A DNA stretch of 64,000 nucleotides from Streptomyces sp. SDr-06 (GTDB lineage: Bacteria > Actinomycetota > Actinomycetes > Streptomycetales > Streptomycetaceae), in contig NZ_QOLA01000018.1 of assembly GCF_003324565.1 (NCBI RefSeq), positions 1 through 64,000 of the forward strand. The letters are read 5' to 3'. Both the position numbers and the translations under genes were made by a program. Positions within the stretch are counted from its first letter, which is position 1; every line of letters starts with the position of its first letter. Of this stretch, positions 42,703-51,458 are shown in pieces. The notes beneath the pieces were generated by a model. The model searched no databases and was not told the DNA's origin. It worked only from the letters and a program-made list of their open reading frames with translations.

Positions 42703-44007
42703 TCAGGCGCGGCCCGCGGACTTCTGGGTCTTCCGGGTGACGGCGTCGATGATCACGGTGAGCAGAAGCACACCACCGGTGATCATCTGCTGAATCGCGG
42801 AGGCGACGCCTTCGAGCGCCAGGCCGTACTGGATCGAGACGATCACCAGCACGCCGAGGAGCGCGTTCCAGGTGCGGCCGCGGCCGCCGAAGAGGCTGGT
42901 GCCGCCGATGACGGCCGCCGCGATGGCGTTCATCAGCAGGTCGCCGCTGCCGGCGCTCTGGTTGGCCGCGCTGATCTTGGAGGCGATGAAAAGACCGCCG
43001 ACCGCCGCGAAGGTGCCCGAGATCGCGTAGACCGACGTGCGGATCATCACGATGTTGATACCGGCGCGGCGCGAGGCCTCGACGCTGCCGCCGAGCGCGA
43101 AGATCTTGCGGCCGTACGCGGTGCGGCGGAGCACGAAGTCGGTGACGATCAGCACCGCGAGGAAGATCACCACGGCCAGCGGCAGGCCCTTGTACTGGTT
43201 GAACATGAAGGCCGCGGCGAAGGCCACGATCGCCAGCAGCACCGTGCGCAGCACGATCTCGTTGAGCGGCCGCGACGGCACGCCCGCTGCCTCACGGCGG
43301 CGGTTGTCGAAGAACGCGGAGAGGAAGAACACCGCGACAGCCACGGCGGCGGCGCCGTAGGCCACCGCGACATCGCTGAAGTAGTAGTTCGACAGGTTGT
43401 AGAAGACGCCGGAGCCGTTGGTGTTGATCGTGCCGTTGTCGCCCAGGATCTTCAGCATGAAGCCGTTCCAGAACAGCAGACCGGCCAGCGTGACGGCGAA
43501 GGCGGGGACGCCGATCCGGGCGAAGATGAAGCCGTGGATGGCGCCCGCGACCGTACCCGAGAGGATGGCCAGGACCAGCGCCAGCCACTCGGGCGTGCCG
43601 TGCAGGATGCTGAGCACCGCGAAGGACGCGCCCGCCACACCGCTGACCGAACCGACCGACAGGTCGATCTCGCCGAGCAGCAGCACGAAGACGATGCCGA
43701 CGGCGATCATGCCCGTCCCGACCATGGCGACCGAGATGTTGGAGAGGTTGCCCGCGGTGAGGAAGTTGGAGTTCAGGCTCTGGAAGACGATGCAGATGAT
43801 AACCAGGCCGACGATCACGGGCAGCGCGCCCAGTTCACCGGCGCGTACCTTGCGCTTCAGTTCGCCGACGTAGCCGGCGAAGCCCTGCTCGCGCACCAGC
43901 AGCCGGGGGTCGACCGCGGTGGAGGCGGCCTCGGCGGCGGGCGGCGCGTCCACGGGGGCCGCGGCCGGCTTGCCGAGGTCGGCCGGGGAGGTCTTGTCGG
44001 TGCTCAC
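42703..44007 (-). CDS. xylH: Xylose-type ABC transporter permease XylH
   Basis: 434-residue permease of the BPD_transp_2/CUT2 family, with about ten membrane helices after a 60-residue Pro/Ala-rich cytoplasmic N-tail. Family features: NLSNISVAMVGTGMIAVGIV, LLLGEIDLSVGSVSG and the C-terminal AVIGGTSLFGGRGRTWNALLG. Its GTG overlaps the xylG stop (GTGA). With XylG and XylF it forms a high-affinity pentose importer. Confidence 0.9.
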   Translation of the reverse strand: MSTDKTSPADLGKPAAAPVDAPPAAEAASTAVDPRLLVREQGFAGYVGELKRKVRAGELGALPVIVGLVIICIVFQSLNSNFLTAGNLSNISVAMVGTGMIAVGIVFVLLLGEIDLSVGSVSGVAGASFAVLSILHGTPEWLALVLAILSGTVAGAIHGFIFARIGVPAFAVTLAGLLFWNGFMLKILGDNGTINTNGSGVFYNLSNYYFSDVAVAYGAAAVAVAVFFLSAFFDNRRREAAGVPSRPLNEIVLRTVLLAIVAFAAAFMFNQYKGLPLAVVIFLAVLIVTDFVLRRTAYGRKIFALGGSVEASRRAGINIVMIRTSVYAISGTFAAVGGLFIASKISAANQSAGSGDLLMNAIAAAVIGGTSLFGGRGRTWNALLGVLVIVSIQYGLALEGVASAIQQMITGGVLLLTVIIDAVTRKTQKSAGRA

Positions 44008-44783
44008 TTCTGAACCTCCGCGTTGCGCGCCGCACGGCGGGTCACGGCATTGTCCGTGGCCCCGGTGATGGCGGAGATGATCTCTTCCTGCGTGGTGGTC
44101 TTCACGTCGAAGACACCGTTGTTCCGGCCGAGCCGGAGCACCGCGACCTTGTCGGCGACGGCCTTCACATCGGCCATGTTGTGGCTGATGAGGATGACCG
44201 CGTGGCCGCGCTCGCGCAGCCGCTCCACCAGGTCGAGGACCTGCGCGGTCTGCTCGACGCCGAGGGCCGCGGTCGGCTCGTCGAGGATGACGAGCTTGGG
44301 CTCGCCGAGCATCGAACGGGCGATGGCCACGGTCTGGCGCTGGCCGCCGGAGAGGGAGGCGATCGGGATGCGCACGCTCGGGATGCGGATCGACAGCGTG
44401 GTGAGCAGCTCGCGCGAGCGGCGCTCCATCTCGACCTCGTCGAGGATGCCGCGCTTGCGCAGCTCGCGACCGAGGTAGAGGTTGCCGACGACGTCGATGT
44501 TGTCGCACAGCGCGAGGTCCTGGTAGACGGTCGCGATGCCCAGGCTCTGGGCGTCGTGCGGCTTGGCGATCTGGACGGCCTTGCCCTCCCACTCGATGAC
44601 GCCGTCATCGATGGGGTGCACGCCGGCGATCGTCTTGACCAGCGTGGACTTTCCGGCGCCGTTGTCGCCCACCAGGGCGACCACTTCACCGGCGTGGACC
44701 TCAAGCTCTACGTCGGTGAGCGCCTGAACGGCACCGAACCGCTTGGAGACCCCGCGCAACGCCAACACGGGCGTAGCGGACAC
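44004..44783 (-). CDS. xylG: Xylose-type ABC transporter ATP-binding protein XylG
   Basis: 259-residue single-domain ATPase: Walker A LVGDNGAGKSTLVK, signature LSGGQRQTVAIAR, Walker B LVILDEPTAALG and switch His in ISHNMADV. Most CUT2 ATPases have two fused ATPase halves of about 500 residues; this one has only one half, so it must act as a homodimer. The GTG at 44783 has AAGGAG nine bases upstream; the ATG at 44792 abuts that signal and is less likely. Confidence 0.9.
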   Translation of the reverse strand: MSATPVLALRGVSKRFGAVQALTDVELEVHAGEVVALVGDNGAGKSTLVKTIAGVHPIDDGVIEWEGKAVQIAKPHDAQSLGIATVYQDLALCDNIDVVGNLYLGRELRKRGILDEVEMERRSRELLTTLSIRIPSVRIPIASLSGGQRQTVAIARSMLGEPKLVILDEPTAALGVEQTAQVLDLVERLRERGHAVILISHNMADVKAVADKVAVLRLGRNNGVFDVKTTTQEEIISAITGATDNAVTRRAARNAEVQK

Positions 44784-44883
44784 GTGAACCATCTCCTTCG
44801 CCGCCTGACCGGCGGGGATGCCGCGCCCGGAGGGGTGGGGGCGCGGAGGTCGAGCAGAAGAGAACAGCAAGGGGGAAACGTTC

Positions 44884-44936
44884 CGTCCGGCGCCCGCGCC
44901 CTCGCGGGGGCTGGAGCGGGCGCAGGGCGCCGGACG
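44884..44936 (-). promoter_or_regulatory. Intercistronic hairpin between xylF and xylG
   Basis: Twelve-base outer stem (44884-44895 with 44925-44936) within the 201-base gap between the binding-protein gene and the ATPase gene. Position and strength suggest an attenuator or mRNA-stabilising stem that raises XylF above XylGH. Confidence 0.6.
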
Positions 44937-44984
44937 AGTGGAGGGGCTCAAGTCCCGTGTGGTGAAGGGGACTTGGCGAGGAAC

Positions 44985-46106
44985 CTACTTGAGGCCGAGG
45001 GCGTCGCAGGCAGCCTTGTAGTTGCCCGTGCAGATGTCGGCGATCGTGTAGATCTTGTCCTTGATGACGGTGTCGTTGATGTTGTCCTTGGTCAGCGAGA
45101 CGACCGGGACGATCGTGGACGGGACACCCTTGGTGGTCGGCGAGTCGACCTTCTTGGCGCCGAGCGAGCCGAGGTCCTGGCCCTTGGCGAGCTTGACGGC
45201 CATCTCGGCGGCGATGGCGTCCTCCTGCGGGTACGACTTGTAGACGCTCATGTACTGCTCGCCCGTGATGATCCGCTGCACACCCGCGAGCTCGGCGTCC
45301 TGGCCGGTGACCGGGGGGAGCTTGGCGAGGCCGGCCGCCTTGAGGGCCGTGATGATGCCGCCCGCCATGCCGTCGTTGGCGGAGTAGACGCCGATGACCT
45401 TGTCCTTGCCGAGGGCCGAGAGCGCGGCCTCCATGTTGGCGTTGGCGTTCTCGGGCTTCCACTCCTTGGTGTCGTACTCCTTCCCGATGTTCACCTTGCC
45501 GTCGAGCTCGGCGTGGGCGCCCTTCTTGAAGAGCGCGGCGTTCGGGTCGGTGACGGCGCCGTTCATCATGACGATGTCGCCGGACTTGGCCTTGTCGCCC
45601 AGGGCCTGGAGGAGGGCCTTGCCCTGCACGTGGCCGACTTCCTCGTTGTCGAAGGACACGTAGGAGTCGATGGGACCCTCGGCGAGGCGGTCGAAGGCGA
45701 CGACCGGGATGCCCGCGTCCTTGGCCTTCTTGACCGAGCCCGCGATGGCCTTGGAGTCGACCGAGTCCACGATGAGCGCGTCCACCTTGTTGGTGATCAT
45801 CGTGTCGGCCTGCTGGTTCTGGGTCGTCGCGTCCTGCTTGGCGTTCGCGTAGACGATCTGGCCCTTGCCGTTGGTCAGCTCCTTGACCTTGGCCTCGATC
45901 AGCGGCTTGTCGAACTTCTCGTAGCGCGCGGTCTGGTTCTCGGGGAGCAGCAGGCCGATCTTGAGGTCGTCGCCCTTCTTGGCGCTGCTGGTGCCGGACG
46001 ACTTGGTGCCGCCGCCCGACTCCTTGGCACTGCCACAGGCGGCGAGCGAGACGGCCATCGCGGTGGCGGCAACGGCTACAGCGGCACGACGCATGTTCGT
46101 GTTCAC
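44985..46106 (-). CDS. xylF: Xylose-type substrate-binding lipoprotein XylF
   Basis: 373-residue periplasmic-binding-protein type I lipoprotein. The signal has lipobox LAAC at Cys24 followed by a Ser/Gly/Lys linker. The mature fold shows KIGLLLPENQTARYEKFDKP, then DALIVDSVDSKAIAGSVKKA and VIGVYSANDGMAGGIITALK with sugar-contact AFDRL and TGQDAE. GGAGGTTTCTGAA precedes the GTG at 46106. Exact sugar (xylose inferred from the rok7B7 context) is not proven by sequence. Confidence 0.9.
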   Translation of the reverse strand: MNTNMRRAAVAVAATAMAVSLAACGSAKESGGGTKSSGTSSAKKGDDLKIGLLLPENQTARYEKFDKPLIEAKVKELTNGKGQIVYANAKQDATTQNQQADTMITNKVDALIVDSVDSKAIAGSVKKAKDAGIPVVAFDRLAEGPIDSYVSFDNEEVGHVQGKALLQALGDKAKSGDIVMMNGAVTDPNAALFKKGAHAELDGKVNIGKEYDTKEWKPENANANMEAALSALGKDKVIGVYSANDGMAGGIITALKAAGLAKLPPVTGQDAELAGVQRIITGEQYMSVYKSYPQEDAIAAEMAVKLAKGQDLGSLGAKKVDSPTTKGVPSTIVPVVSLTKDNINDTVIKDKIYTIADICTGNYKAACDALGLK

Positions 46107-46180
46107 TTCAGAAACCTCCCTGACGAGGCCGCGACGTTGCGGCCGAGGTGGCTGGAAGTCAACTCGGCGTTAAGCCCACC

Positions 46181-46199
46181 GTCAAGGAGTAAATCCTTA
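46181..46199. promoter_or_regulatory. Dyad upstream of xylF, candidate ROK operator
   Basis: TCAAGGA-GTAAA-TCCTTAA is a seven-base dyad with one mismatch and a five-base spacer, about 75 bases before the xylF start and within the rok7B7-xylF gap. It is an unusually AT-rich patch, consistent with an operator. Confidence 0.45.
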
Positions 46200-46227
46200 A
46201 CGAGATGACAACGGTGCCATCCGTTAT

Positions 46228-47427
46228 CTAAGTGAAGGCAGGCGCCGAGGCAGGCAGAGCGCTGTCCAACAGGGTGGAATCCCCCATTTCACTCAGGACG
46301 AGGGCGAGCGCGCCGAGCACCTCCGCACGGCCGCCGAGCGCCCCCGGAAGAACCGACAACTGCCGTGCGGCGCTGGGGATCGCGTACCGCGACACCGAGT
46401 CCCGGATGGGCCCGAGCACGAGCTCTCCGGCCTCCGCGAGGTCGCCGCCGAGGACCACCCGGCTCGGGTTCAGGAGGTTGCACAGGTTGGCGACACCGCT
46501 GCCGATGTGGCGCCCCACGTCCGCGATCACGCGGCGGCAGCCCGGGTCGCCCTCGCGGGCCAACTGGACCACGCGCTCCATGGTCAGGTCGGCGCCGTGG
46601 CTGGATTGCAACAGGGGGAGCACGTAGCGGGCCGCGGCGAAGGTCTCCAGGCAGCCGCGGTTGCCGCAGCGGCACACCGGGCCCGACTCGTCCAGGGTGA
46701 TGTGCCCGATCTCGCCCGCGGTGCCGCCGGGGCCCCGGTAGATCTGCCCCTCTATCACCAGGCCGGCGCCGACACCGCTCGCCACCTTGATGTACGCCAG
46801 GTCCCTGACCCCGCGGCCGCCGCCCCAGACCAGCTCGCCGAGCGCGCCCAGGTTGGCGTCGTTGTCCACGTACACCGGGACGCCCAGGCGCCCCGAGAGC
46901 TCCTCGCTGGGGTTGATGCCGGTCCAGCCCGGCAGGATCGAGGTGGAGCCGAGCGTGCCGGACTCCACGTCGATGGGGCCGGGCACGCCGAGGCCCACCC
47001 CGATGACCTTGTCCTGGCCGATGCCGGTGGCCGCGATCAGCCGCTTGACCAGCTCTTCCGCCCGGTCGAAGCCCTCCGCCGAGGAGGCGTCGACATCGAG
47101 CGGCTCGGACTCCTCGGCGAGCACCTGGTGCGCCAGGTTGCCGACGGCCACCCTCAGGTGCGTATGGCCGAAATCGACGCCGATGACGATGCCCGCCGAG
47201 CCGCTGAGCGAGACGCTGCGGGCCCGCCGGCCGCCCGCCGAGGTGGGCGTGACCTCGACGGTCCCGCCGTCCTTCAGCTCGCGGACGATGTTGGAGACCG
47301 TGGCCGCGGACAGGCCCGTCGTTCTGGCGATCTCGGCCTGGGTGAGGGAGCCCGCCATGCGCACGGCGCGCACGACCCGCTCGAGGTTGGCCCGGTGCAA
47401 TGACGTCTGCGACCCCGGAGTCTCCAT
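46228..47427 (-). CDS. rok7B7: ROK-family transcriptional regulator Rok7B7
   Basis: 399-residue repressor. The N-terminal winged HTH is SLTQAEIARTTGLSAATVSN. The ROK sugar-kinase-like domain has VIGVDFGHTHLRVAVGN, DNDANLGALGE and GEIGHITLDESGPVCRCGNRGCLE, whose Cys/His cluster binds zinc. In S. coelicolor Rok7B7 controls xylose uptake and affects antibiotic production; identity is from position before xylFGH. The ATG at 47427 is used; a GTG four codons upstream is possible. Confidence 0.88.
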   Translation of the reverse strand: METPGSQTSLHRANLERVVRAVRMAGSLTQAEIARTTGLSAATVSNIVRELKDGGTVEVTPTSAGGRRARSVSLSGSAGIVIGVDFGHTHLRVAVGNLAHQVLAEESEPLDVDASSAEGFDRAEELVKRLIAATGIGQDKVIGVGLGVPGPIDVESGTLGSTSILPGWTGINPSEELSGRLGVPVYVDNDANLGALGELVWGGGRGVRDLAYIKVASGVGAGLVIEGQIYRGPGGTAGEIGHITLDESGPVCRCGNRGCLETFAAARYVLPLLQSSHGADLTMERVVQLAREGDPGCRRVIADVGRHIGSGVANLCNLLNPSRVVLGGDLAEAGELVLGPIRDSVSRYAIPSAARQLSVLPGALGGRAEVLGALALVLSEMGDSTLLDSALPASAPAFT

Positions 47428-47595
47428 CGACTCATCCACTCCCGCCGTAGGCGGACGGCACGACGGCCGCCCCCGCACGGAGCCGCAGCAATGAGGCCCC
47501 GTCTTTTCTCCAACATGTGAACTCTAAGCTCAGCCTTCAGGGTGGTCTCCCGTCAAGACCTGAGCAGATGCGGAGCCCGGCGCCCACAACGCCGG

Positions 47596-47625
47596 ACCGC
47601 CCGTGGGCAAGGGCCCACGGGCGGT
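47596..47625 (-). terminator. Terminator hairpin after ngcG
   Basis: Thirteen-base perfect stem (47596-47608 with 47613-47625) and a four-base loop; on the minus strand it lies 28 bases after the ngcG stop. Confidence 0.85.
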
Positions 47626-47653
47626 CGGGGGGGAGGGGTGGAAGGCGGCGGCG

Positions 47654-48565
47654 TTACTTGAGGGCGCCCGCCGTCAGGCCCGCCTGGACCTGCTTCTGGA
47701 AGACGACGTACACGGCGAGCACGGGCAGCATCGCGATGGTGAGGCCCGCGAAGAGCGCCCCCCAGTCGCCCTGGTAGCCCTGCTGCACGGCGAGGTCCGC
47801 GAGACCCTGGGTGAGCACCCAGTTCTTGGTGTCGCCCTGGTTGAGCACCAGCGGCAGCAGGTACTGGTTCCACTGCCCGAGCACGTTGAAGATGCCGATG
47901 CTGATGATGCCGGGCTTGGCCATCGGCAGCATGATCTGGAAGAAGGTGCGGGTGTGCGAGGCCCCGTCGATCAGCGCGGCCTCGGCGACCGTGGTCGGCA
48001 GCGTCCGGAAGAACGCCGTCATGAAGAACACCGTGAACGGCAGCGAGTACGCGATGTAGATCAGGATCAGACCGGGCAGCGTGTTGAGGACCCCGAGGTT
48101 CTTCGCGACGAAGAACAGCGGTACGAGCACCATCACCACGGGGAACGCCATGCCGCCGACGAACAGGAAGTAGATGAACCTGTTGCCGGGGAACTCGAAG
48201 CGGGCCAGCACATAGGCCGCCATCGAACCGAGCAGCATGGTGCCGAAGGTCGAAACACCCACCACGAACGCGGTGTTGAGGAAGTACTGCCCGATGTTTG
48301 CCTTGCTCCAGGCCCGCGACCAGTTGTCGAAGTGGAACTCGGTGGGCAGCGACCAGGGGTGGGTCAGGATGTCGCCGGAGGTCTTGAACGAGCTCCACAG
48401 CGCCCACAGCAGGGGTACGCCCACCATGAGCGCCCACACCACCAGGAACACATGGCTGAACGCGTTGAGCACACCCCCCTCGCTGCTGCGCCACTTCCAG
48501 CGGGCCGCGCTCGCGGCGGGTGCGGACGACTGCTCGCCGTCAACCTTCATCGTTTCGGTCGTCAT
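47654..48565 (-). CDS. ngcG: Sugar ABC transporter permease NgcG (MalG type)
   Basis: 303-residue CUT1 permease with six membrane helices after a 30-residue cytoplasmic tail. The EAA loop reads EAALIDGASHTRTFFQIMLP. The last gene of the ngcEFG set; the preceding ngcF stop is 10 bases away. A likely ligand is N-acetylglucosamine or N,N'-diacetylchitobiose by comparison with Streptomyces NgcEFG. No ATPase is encoded here, so it should borrow a shared one such as MsiK. Confidence 0.85.
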   Translation of the reverse strand: MTTETMKVDGEQSSAPAASAARWKWRSSEGGVLNAFSHVFLVVWALMVGVPLLWALWSSFKTSGDILTHPWSLPTEFHFDNWSRAWSKANIGQYFLNTAFVVGVSTFGTMLLGSMAAYVLARFEFPGNRFIYFLFVGGMAFPVVMVLVPLFFVAKNLGVLNTLPGLILIYIAYSLPFTVFFMTAFFRTLPTTVAEAALIDGASHTRTFFQIMLPMAKPGIISIGIFNVLGQWNQYLLPLVLNQGDTKNWVLTQGLADLAVQQGYQGDWGALFAGLTIAMLPVLAVYVVFQKQVQAGLTAGALK

Positions 48566-48575
48566 CGCGCCACCC

Positions 48576-49502
48576 CTAGAATTCGATGCGCTCGCGGCGC
48601 GAAAGACGCATGCTGAGAATGGCGAACACCAGGGTCACGATGAGCATCGCGACACCCATGGCGGCGGCCATTCCGTACTGGCTGTTGTCCCGGAACGCCG
48701 TCTTGTAGAGGAGCAGCGGGACCACGTCGGTGGATTCGTCGGGGCCGCCGACGTTCACGGACATCAGCTGTACGTAGATGAACGCGTCCATGGCGATGAT
48801 GCCCATGTAGACCCAGGCGGTGGCCACCGTGTCGCGCAGCAGCGGCAGGGTGATCCGGAAGAACGTCTTGACCTTGGAGGCGCCGTCCAGGAGCGCCGCC
48901 TCGTAGATCTCGGCCGGAATGGAGGCCATTCCGGCCGAGAACAGGACGACGTAGAAACCGACGTTCGCCCAGACCATCACGACCATGATGCAGATCAGCG
49001 CGATGCTGGAGTCACCGAGCCAGGACTGCTGGAGCGAGCTCAGACCGACGTCCGCCAGAAGGGAGTTGAGCATCCCGTTCTGGGGGTCGGGGTTGTAGAT
49101 CTGCTGCCACAGGATCGCGATGATCGTGATCGAGAGGACCTGCGGGAAGAAGAAGATCACCTTGTAGAAGCCGGAGCCCCGCACGCCGGCGACCCCCGCA
49201 GAACCCCTGCGACGGCCGCCGACGTTCAGCATGAAGGCGAAGAAGAGACCGAGGGCCAGCGTGACGACCGGCACGAAGAGGAGCAGAAGGACGTTGTGCC
49301 ACAACGCCTTCCAGAACAGGTCGTTGTGAATCAGTTTCTGATAGTTGTCCAGCCCGATGAAGTTCTTCTCGGGCGTCAGTCCGCTCCAGCTCGTCATCGA
49401 GATCTGGAAGTCCTGGAGGAACGGCGAGATCACGAGGACCCCGTACAGCGCCAGGGGAATTGCCAGGAACCCGATGATGAACCGGTACTTGCCGTGTCGC
49501 AT
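48576..49502 (-). CDS. ngcF: Sugar ABC transporter permease NgcF (MalF type)
   Basis: 308-residue CUT1 permease. It has about six membrane helices and an EAA loop YEAALLDGASKVKTFFRITLP. The N-terminus begins MRHGKYRFIIGFLAIPLALY. It pairs with NgcG to form the membrane channel. It starts 45 bases after the ngcE stop. Confidence 0.85.
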   Translation of the reverse strand: MRHGKYRFIIGFLAIPLALYGVLVISPFLQDFQISMTSWSGLTPEKNFIGLDNYQKLIHNDLFWKALWHNVLLLLFVPVVTLALGLFFAFMLNVGGRRRGSAGVAGVRGSGFYKVIFFFPQVLSITIIAILWQQIYNPDPQNGMLNSLLADVGLSSLQQSWLGDSSIALICIMVVMVWANVGFYVVLFSAGMASIPAEIYEAALLDGASKVKTFFRITLPLLRDTVATAWVYMGIIAMDAFIYVQLMSVNVGGPDESTDVVPLLLYKTAFRDNSQYGMAAAMGVAMLIVTLVFAILSMRLSRRERIEF

Positions 49503-49547
49503 GTCGCCGGTCGCTCTCGTCTCAGCCAGTAAGGGTAAGCGCCCTCG

Positions 49548-50972
49548 TCAGAGGTGCTTGAACTTCGGGACGGAGGAGTCCTTCTTGGTGTCGTCCGACG
49601 CCTTCTGGGCCTTGTCCATCCACTCGGCTGCCTTGATCTTGCCGGTGAGCAGGTCCAGGGTCAGGTTGCCGATGGTCTCGTTGTTCAGCTTCTTGTACCA
49701 GTCCTGCAGACGGGAGTTGAGCACATTCGGCCCGGCCGCCTTCAGGGCCGCGTTCGCGGAGGTCAGGCCCGGGGTGAGGCTGAGACCGTCGGCGGCGCCC
49801 TGCACACAGGTCAGCGACTTGATGGCGTTGGTGAAGTTGGTGGTCTGCTTCTTGCTGAGCATGATGCGCAGCAGTTCCATGCCGCCGACCGGGTTCTTGC
49901 CGTCCTTGGCGACGATGAAGGGCTCGCCGGCCGCCGCGTACAGGGCGCCGAAGGGGAGCTTGTCGCTCGGCCCGGAGCCGATGAGGGAGCCGACCGCGAG
50001 GTCGAAGTCCTTCGGCATGGTGGGCGCGGCCTCGTTCTCGACCCAGGAGCCGTCGGCCACCATGGCGGCGCGGCCCTGCGTCCAGGCGGTCTGCATCTGG
50101 ATGTGCGTCATGCCCTCGGAGCCCTGCAGGAAGTAGCCCTGGCCGGCCAGCTCCTCGTAGTACGTGATGACTTCCTTGACCGCGTCGGTCTTGAAGGCGC
50201 CGTCGTCGAGGTTGTCGATCGCGTTGAGGGCCTCCTTGCCGCCGACCTTGCCGATCTGGTGCAGCAGGTCGAAGTGCACGTAGTAGGGGTACTTGCCCGG
50301 GTACGTGAAGGGGGCGATGCCCGCGGCCTTGATCTTCTTGCAGAGGGCCAGCATGTCCGAGAAGGTCTGCGGGTACGTCCAGCCCTTCTCCTTGAACAGC
50401 TTGTTGGAGTAGAAGCTGCCGTAGACGGTGAACGCGTAGTTGAACGCGTACATCTCCTTGGAGCCGAACTGGCCCTGCTCGACGGTGCCGGCGATGAGGA
50501 CGTCGCGGATCTTCTTCGACGGGTCGTCGATGGTGGGCGCGTCCAGGAGCGGGGTGAGGTCCTGGAGCTTGCCGGTCTTGGCGAGGGCCGCGGTGTCGAG
50601 GTTGTCGGCGCCGGAGTTGTCCATGAAGTCCGGCGGGGTGCCGCCCGCGAAACGCGGCTGGAGCTTGGGGCCGATCGCCTGCGTGCCGGTGTGCTTGATG
50701 GTGATGCCGTACTTGGCGTTGTAATCGGCCTCGGCGGACTTGATGTAGTCGTCGCCGAAGCCTCCCTTGAAGACGAACGCCTCAAGGGCGGTGCCCTTGT
50801 TGACGCCGAGCGGATTGTCCGCCGACTTGGTGCCCTGGGAGCTCGGCTTCTTGGTGGTGTCACCGCCGTCGGAACTCGCACACGCGCTCAGCAGTGAGGT
50901 CGCCGGCACAGCCAGCAGGCCGATTGCCATGGCCCGCTTGAGTGCGTCACGGCGGTTGATCTCGGATCCCAT
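49548..50972 (-). CDS. ngcE: Sugar-binding lipoprotein NgcE
   Basis: 474-residue CUT1 solute-binding lipoprotein. The signal NRRDALKRAMAIGLLAVPA contains a twin-arginine-like start and ends in lipobox LSAC, suggesting Tat export. The mature part has GTALEAFVFKGGFGDDYIKS, then FAGGTPPDFMDNSGADNLD and WTQGRAAMVADGSWVENEA, as in family-1 binding proteins. GGCGAGGACTTGAGC precedes the ATG. Identified as NgcE by its ngcF, ngcG and rok7B7 neighbours; ligand is probably GlcNAc or chitobiose. Confidence 0.85.
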   Translation of the reverse strand: MGSEINRRDALKRAMAIGLLAVPATSLLSACASSDGGDTTKKPSSQGTKSADNPLGVNKGTALEAFVFKGGFGDDYIKSAEADYNAKYGITIKHTGTQAIGPKLQPRFAGGTPPDFMDNSGADNLDTAALAKTGKLQDLTPLLDAPTIDDPSKKIRDVLIAGTVEQGQFGSKEMYAFNYAFTVYGSFYSNKLFKEKGWTYPQTFSDMLALCKKIKAAGIAPFTYPGKYPYYVHFDLLHQIGKVGGKEALNAIDNLDDGAFKTDAVKEVITYYEELAGQGYFLQGSEGMTHIQMQTAWTQGRAAMVADGSWVENEAAPTMPKDFDLAVGSLIGSGPSDKLPFGALYAAAGEPFIVAKDGKNPVGGMELLRIMLSKKQTTNFTNAIKSLTCVQGAADGLSLTPGLTSANAALKAAGPNVLNSRLQDWYKKLNNETIGNLTLDLLTGKIKAAEWMDKAQKASDDTKKDSSVPKFKHL

Positions 50973-51146
50973 GCTCAAGTCCTCGCCTTCTCCAGGACTC
51001 ATGCGGTGCAGCGGAATCCGCCGACGCCCGCGAACAGTTGAAGCGTGAGTGATGCCGTACATCCATCGCGGAGGCTGCCCGGTCCCGGGCCGACCGGCCC
51101 GCACGCGGTTCCCCCCGCCCGCGTTCAGCGGGTTGCCCGGACGCCG

Positions 51147-51162
51147 ACAGGTATAGTCCACT
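51147..51162. promoter_or_regulatory. DasR-like (dre) site upstream of ngcE
   Basis: ACAGGTATAGTCCACT matches the DasR-responsive consensus ACTGGTCTAGACCACT at 13 of 16 positions. It lies 175 bases upstream of the ngcE start. The 486-base gap 50973-51458 holds no gene, only regulatory sequence for ngcE and the divergent GH92 gene. Confidence 0.5.
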
Positions 51163-51236
51163 TCCCGTCAACTGAGCAAGATCGAAAGCAGGGTTGGCCG
51201 AGGTTCTTTCCCGAGTTGAGACCTCGCGGATATATC

Positions 51237-51254
51237 CATTGGTACGTACCAATG
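51237..51254. promoter_or_regulatory. 18-base perfect palindrome, GntR/HutC-type operator candidate
   Basis: CATTGGTACGTACCAATG is a perfect palindrome with the TGGT-N4-ACCA core shared by NagR/DasR operators. It lies in the ngcE/GH92 divergent region, 205 bases before the GH92 start. Confidence 0.6.
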
Positions 51255-51458
51255 TGGATGAGGGTGCTCCTTTTGACGCGCATTACACACCTTGACGTCT
51301 GCATTGCCCCTGTTGATTCAGGCCATCCATTCCTTCTCAACACCCTTGACATGAACAGCCACTTGCCGTGCTACTGGATCCTGCGTTTCCACTCTGACAA
51401 CGTTGTCCACCTCGCAAACGCCGGCTCACCCCGGCTTGCACCGAAGGAAAGGGCCCGC

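Noticed and set aside
40735..44013. Open frame of 1092 codons on the plus strand across dxs and xylH
   Set aside because: It spans two well-supported minus-strand genes and their gap, with no motif and shadow-like composition.
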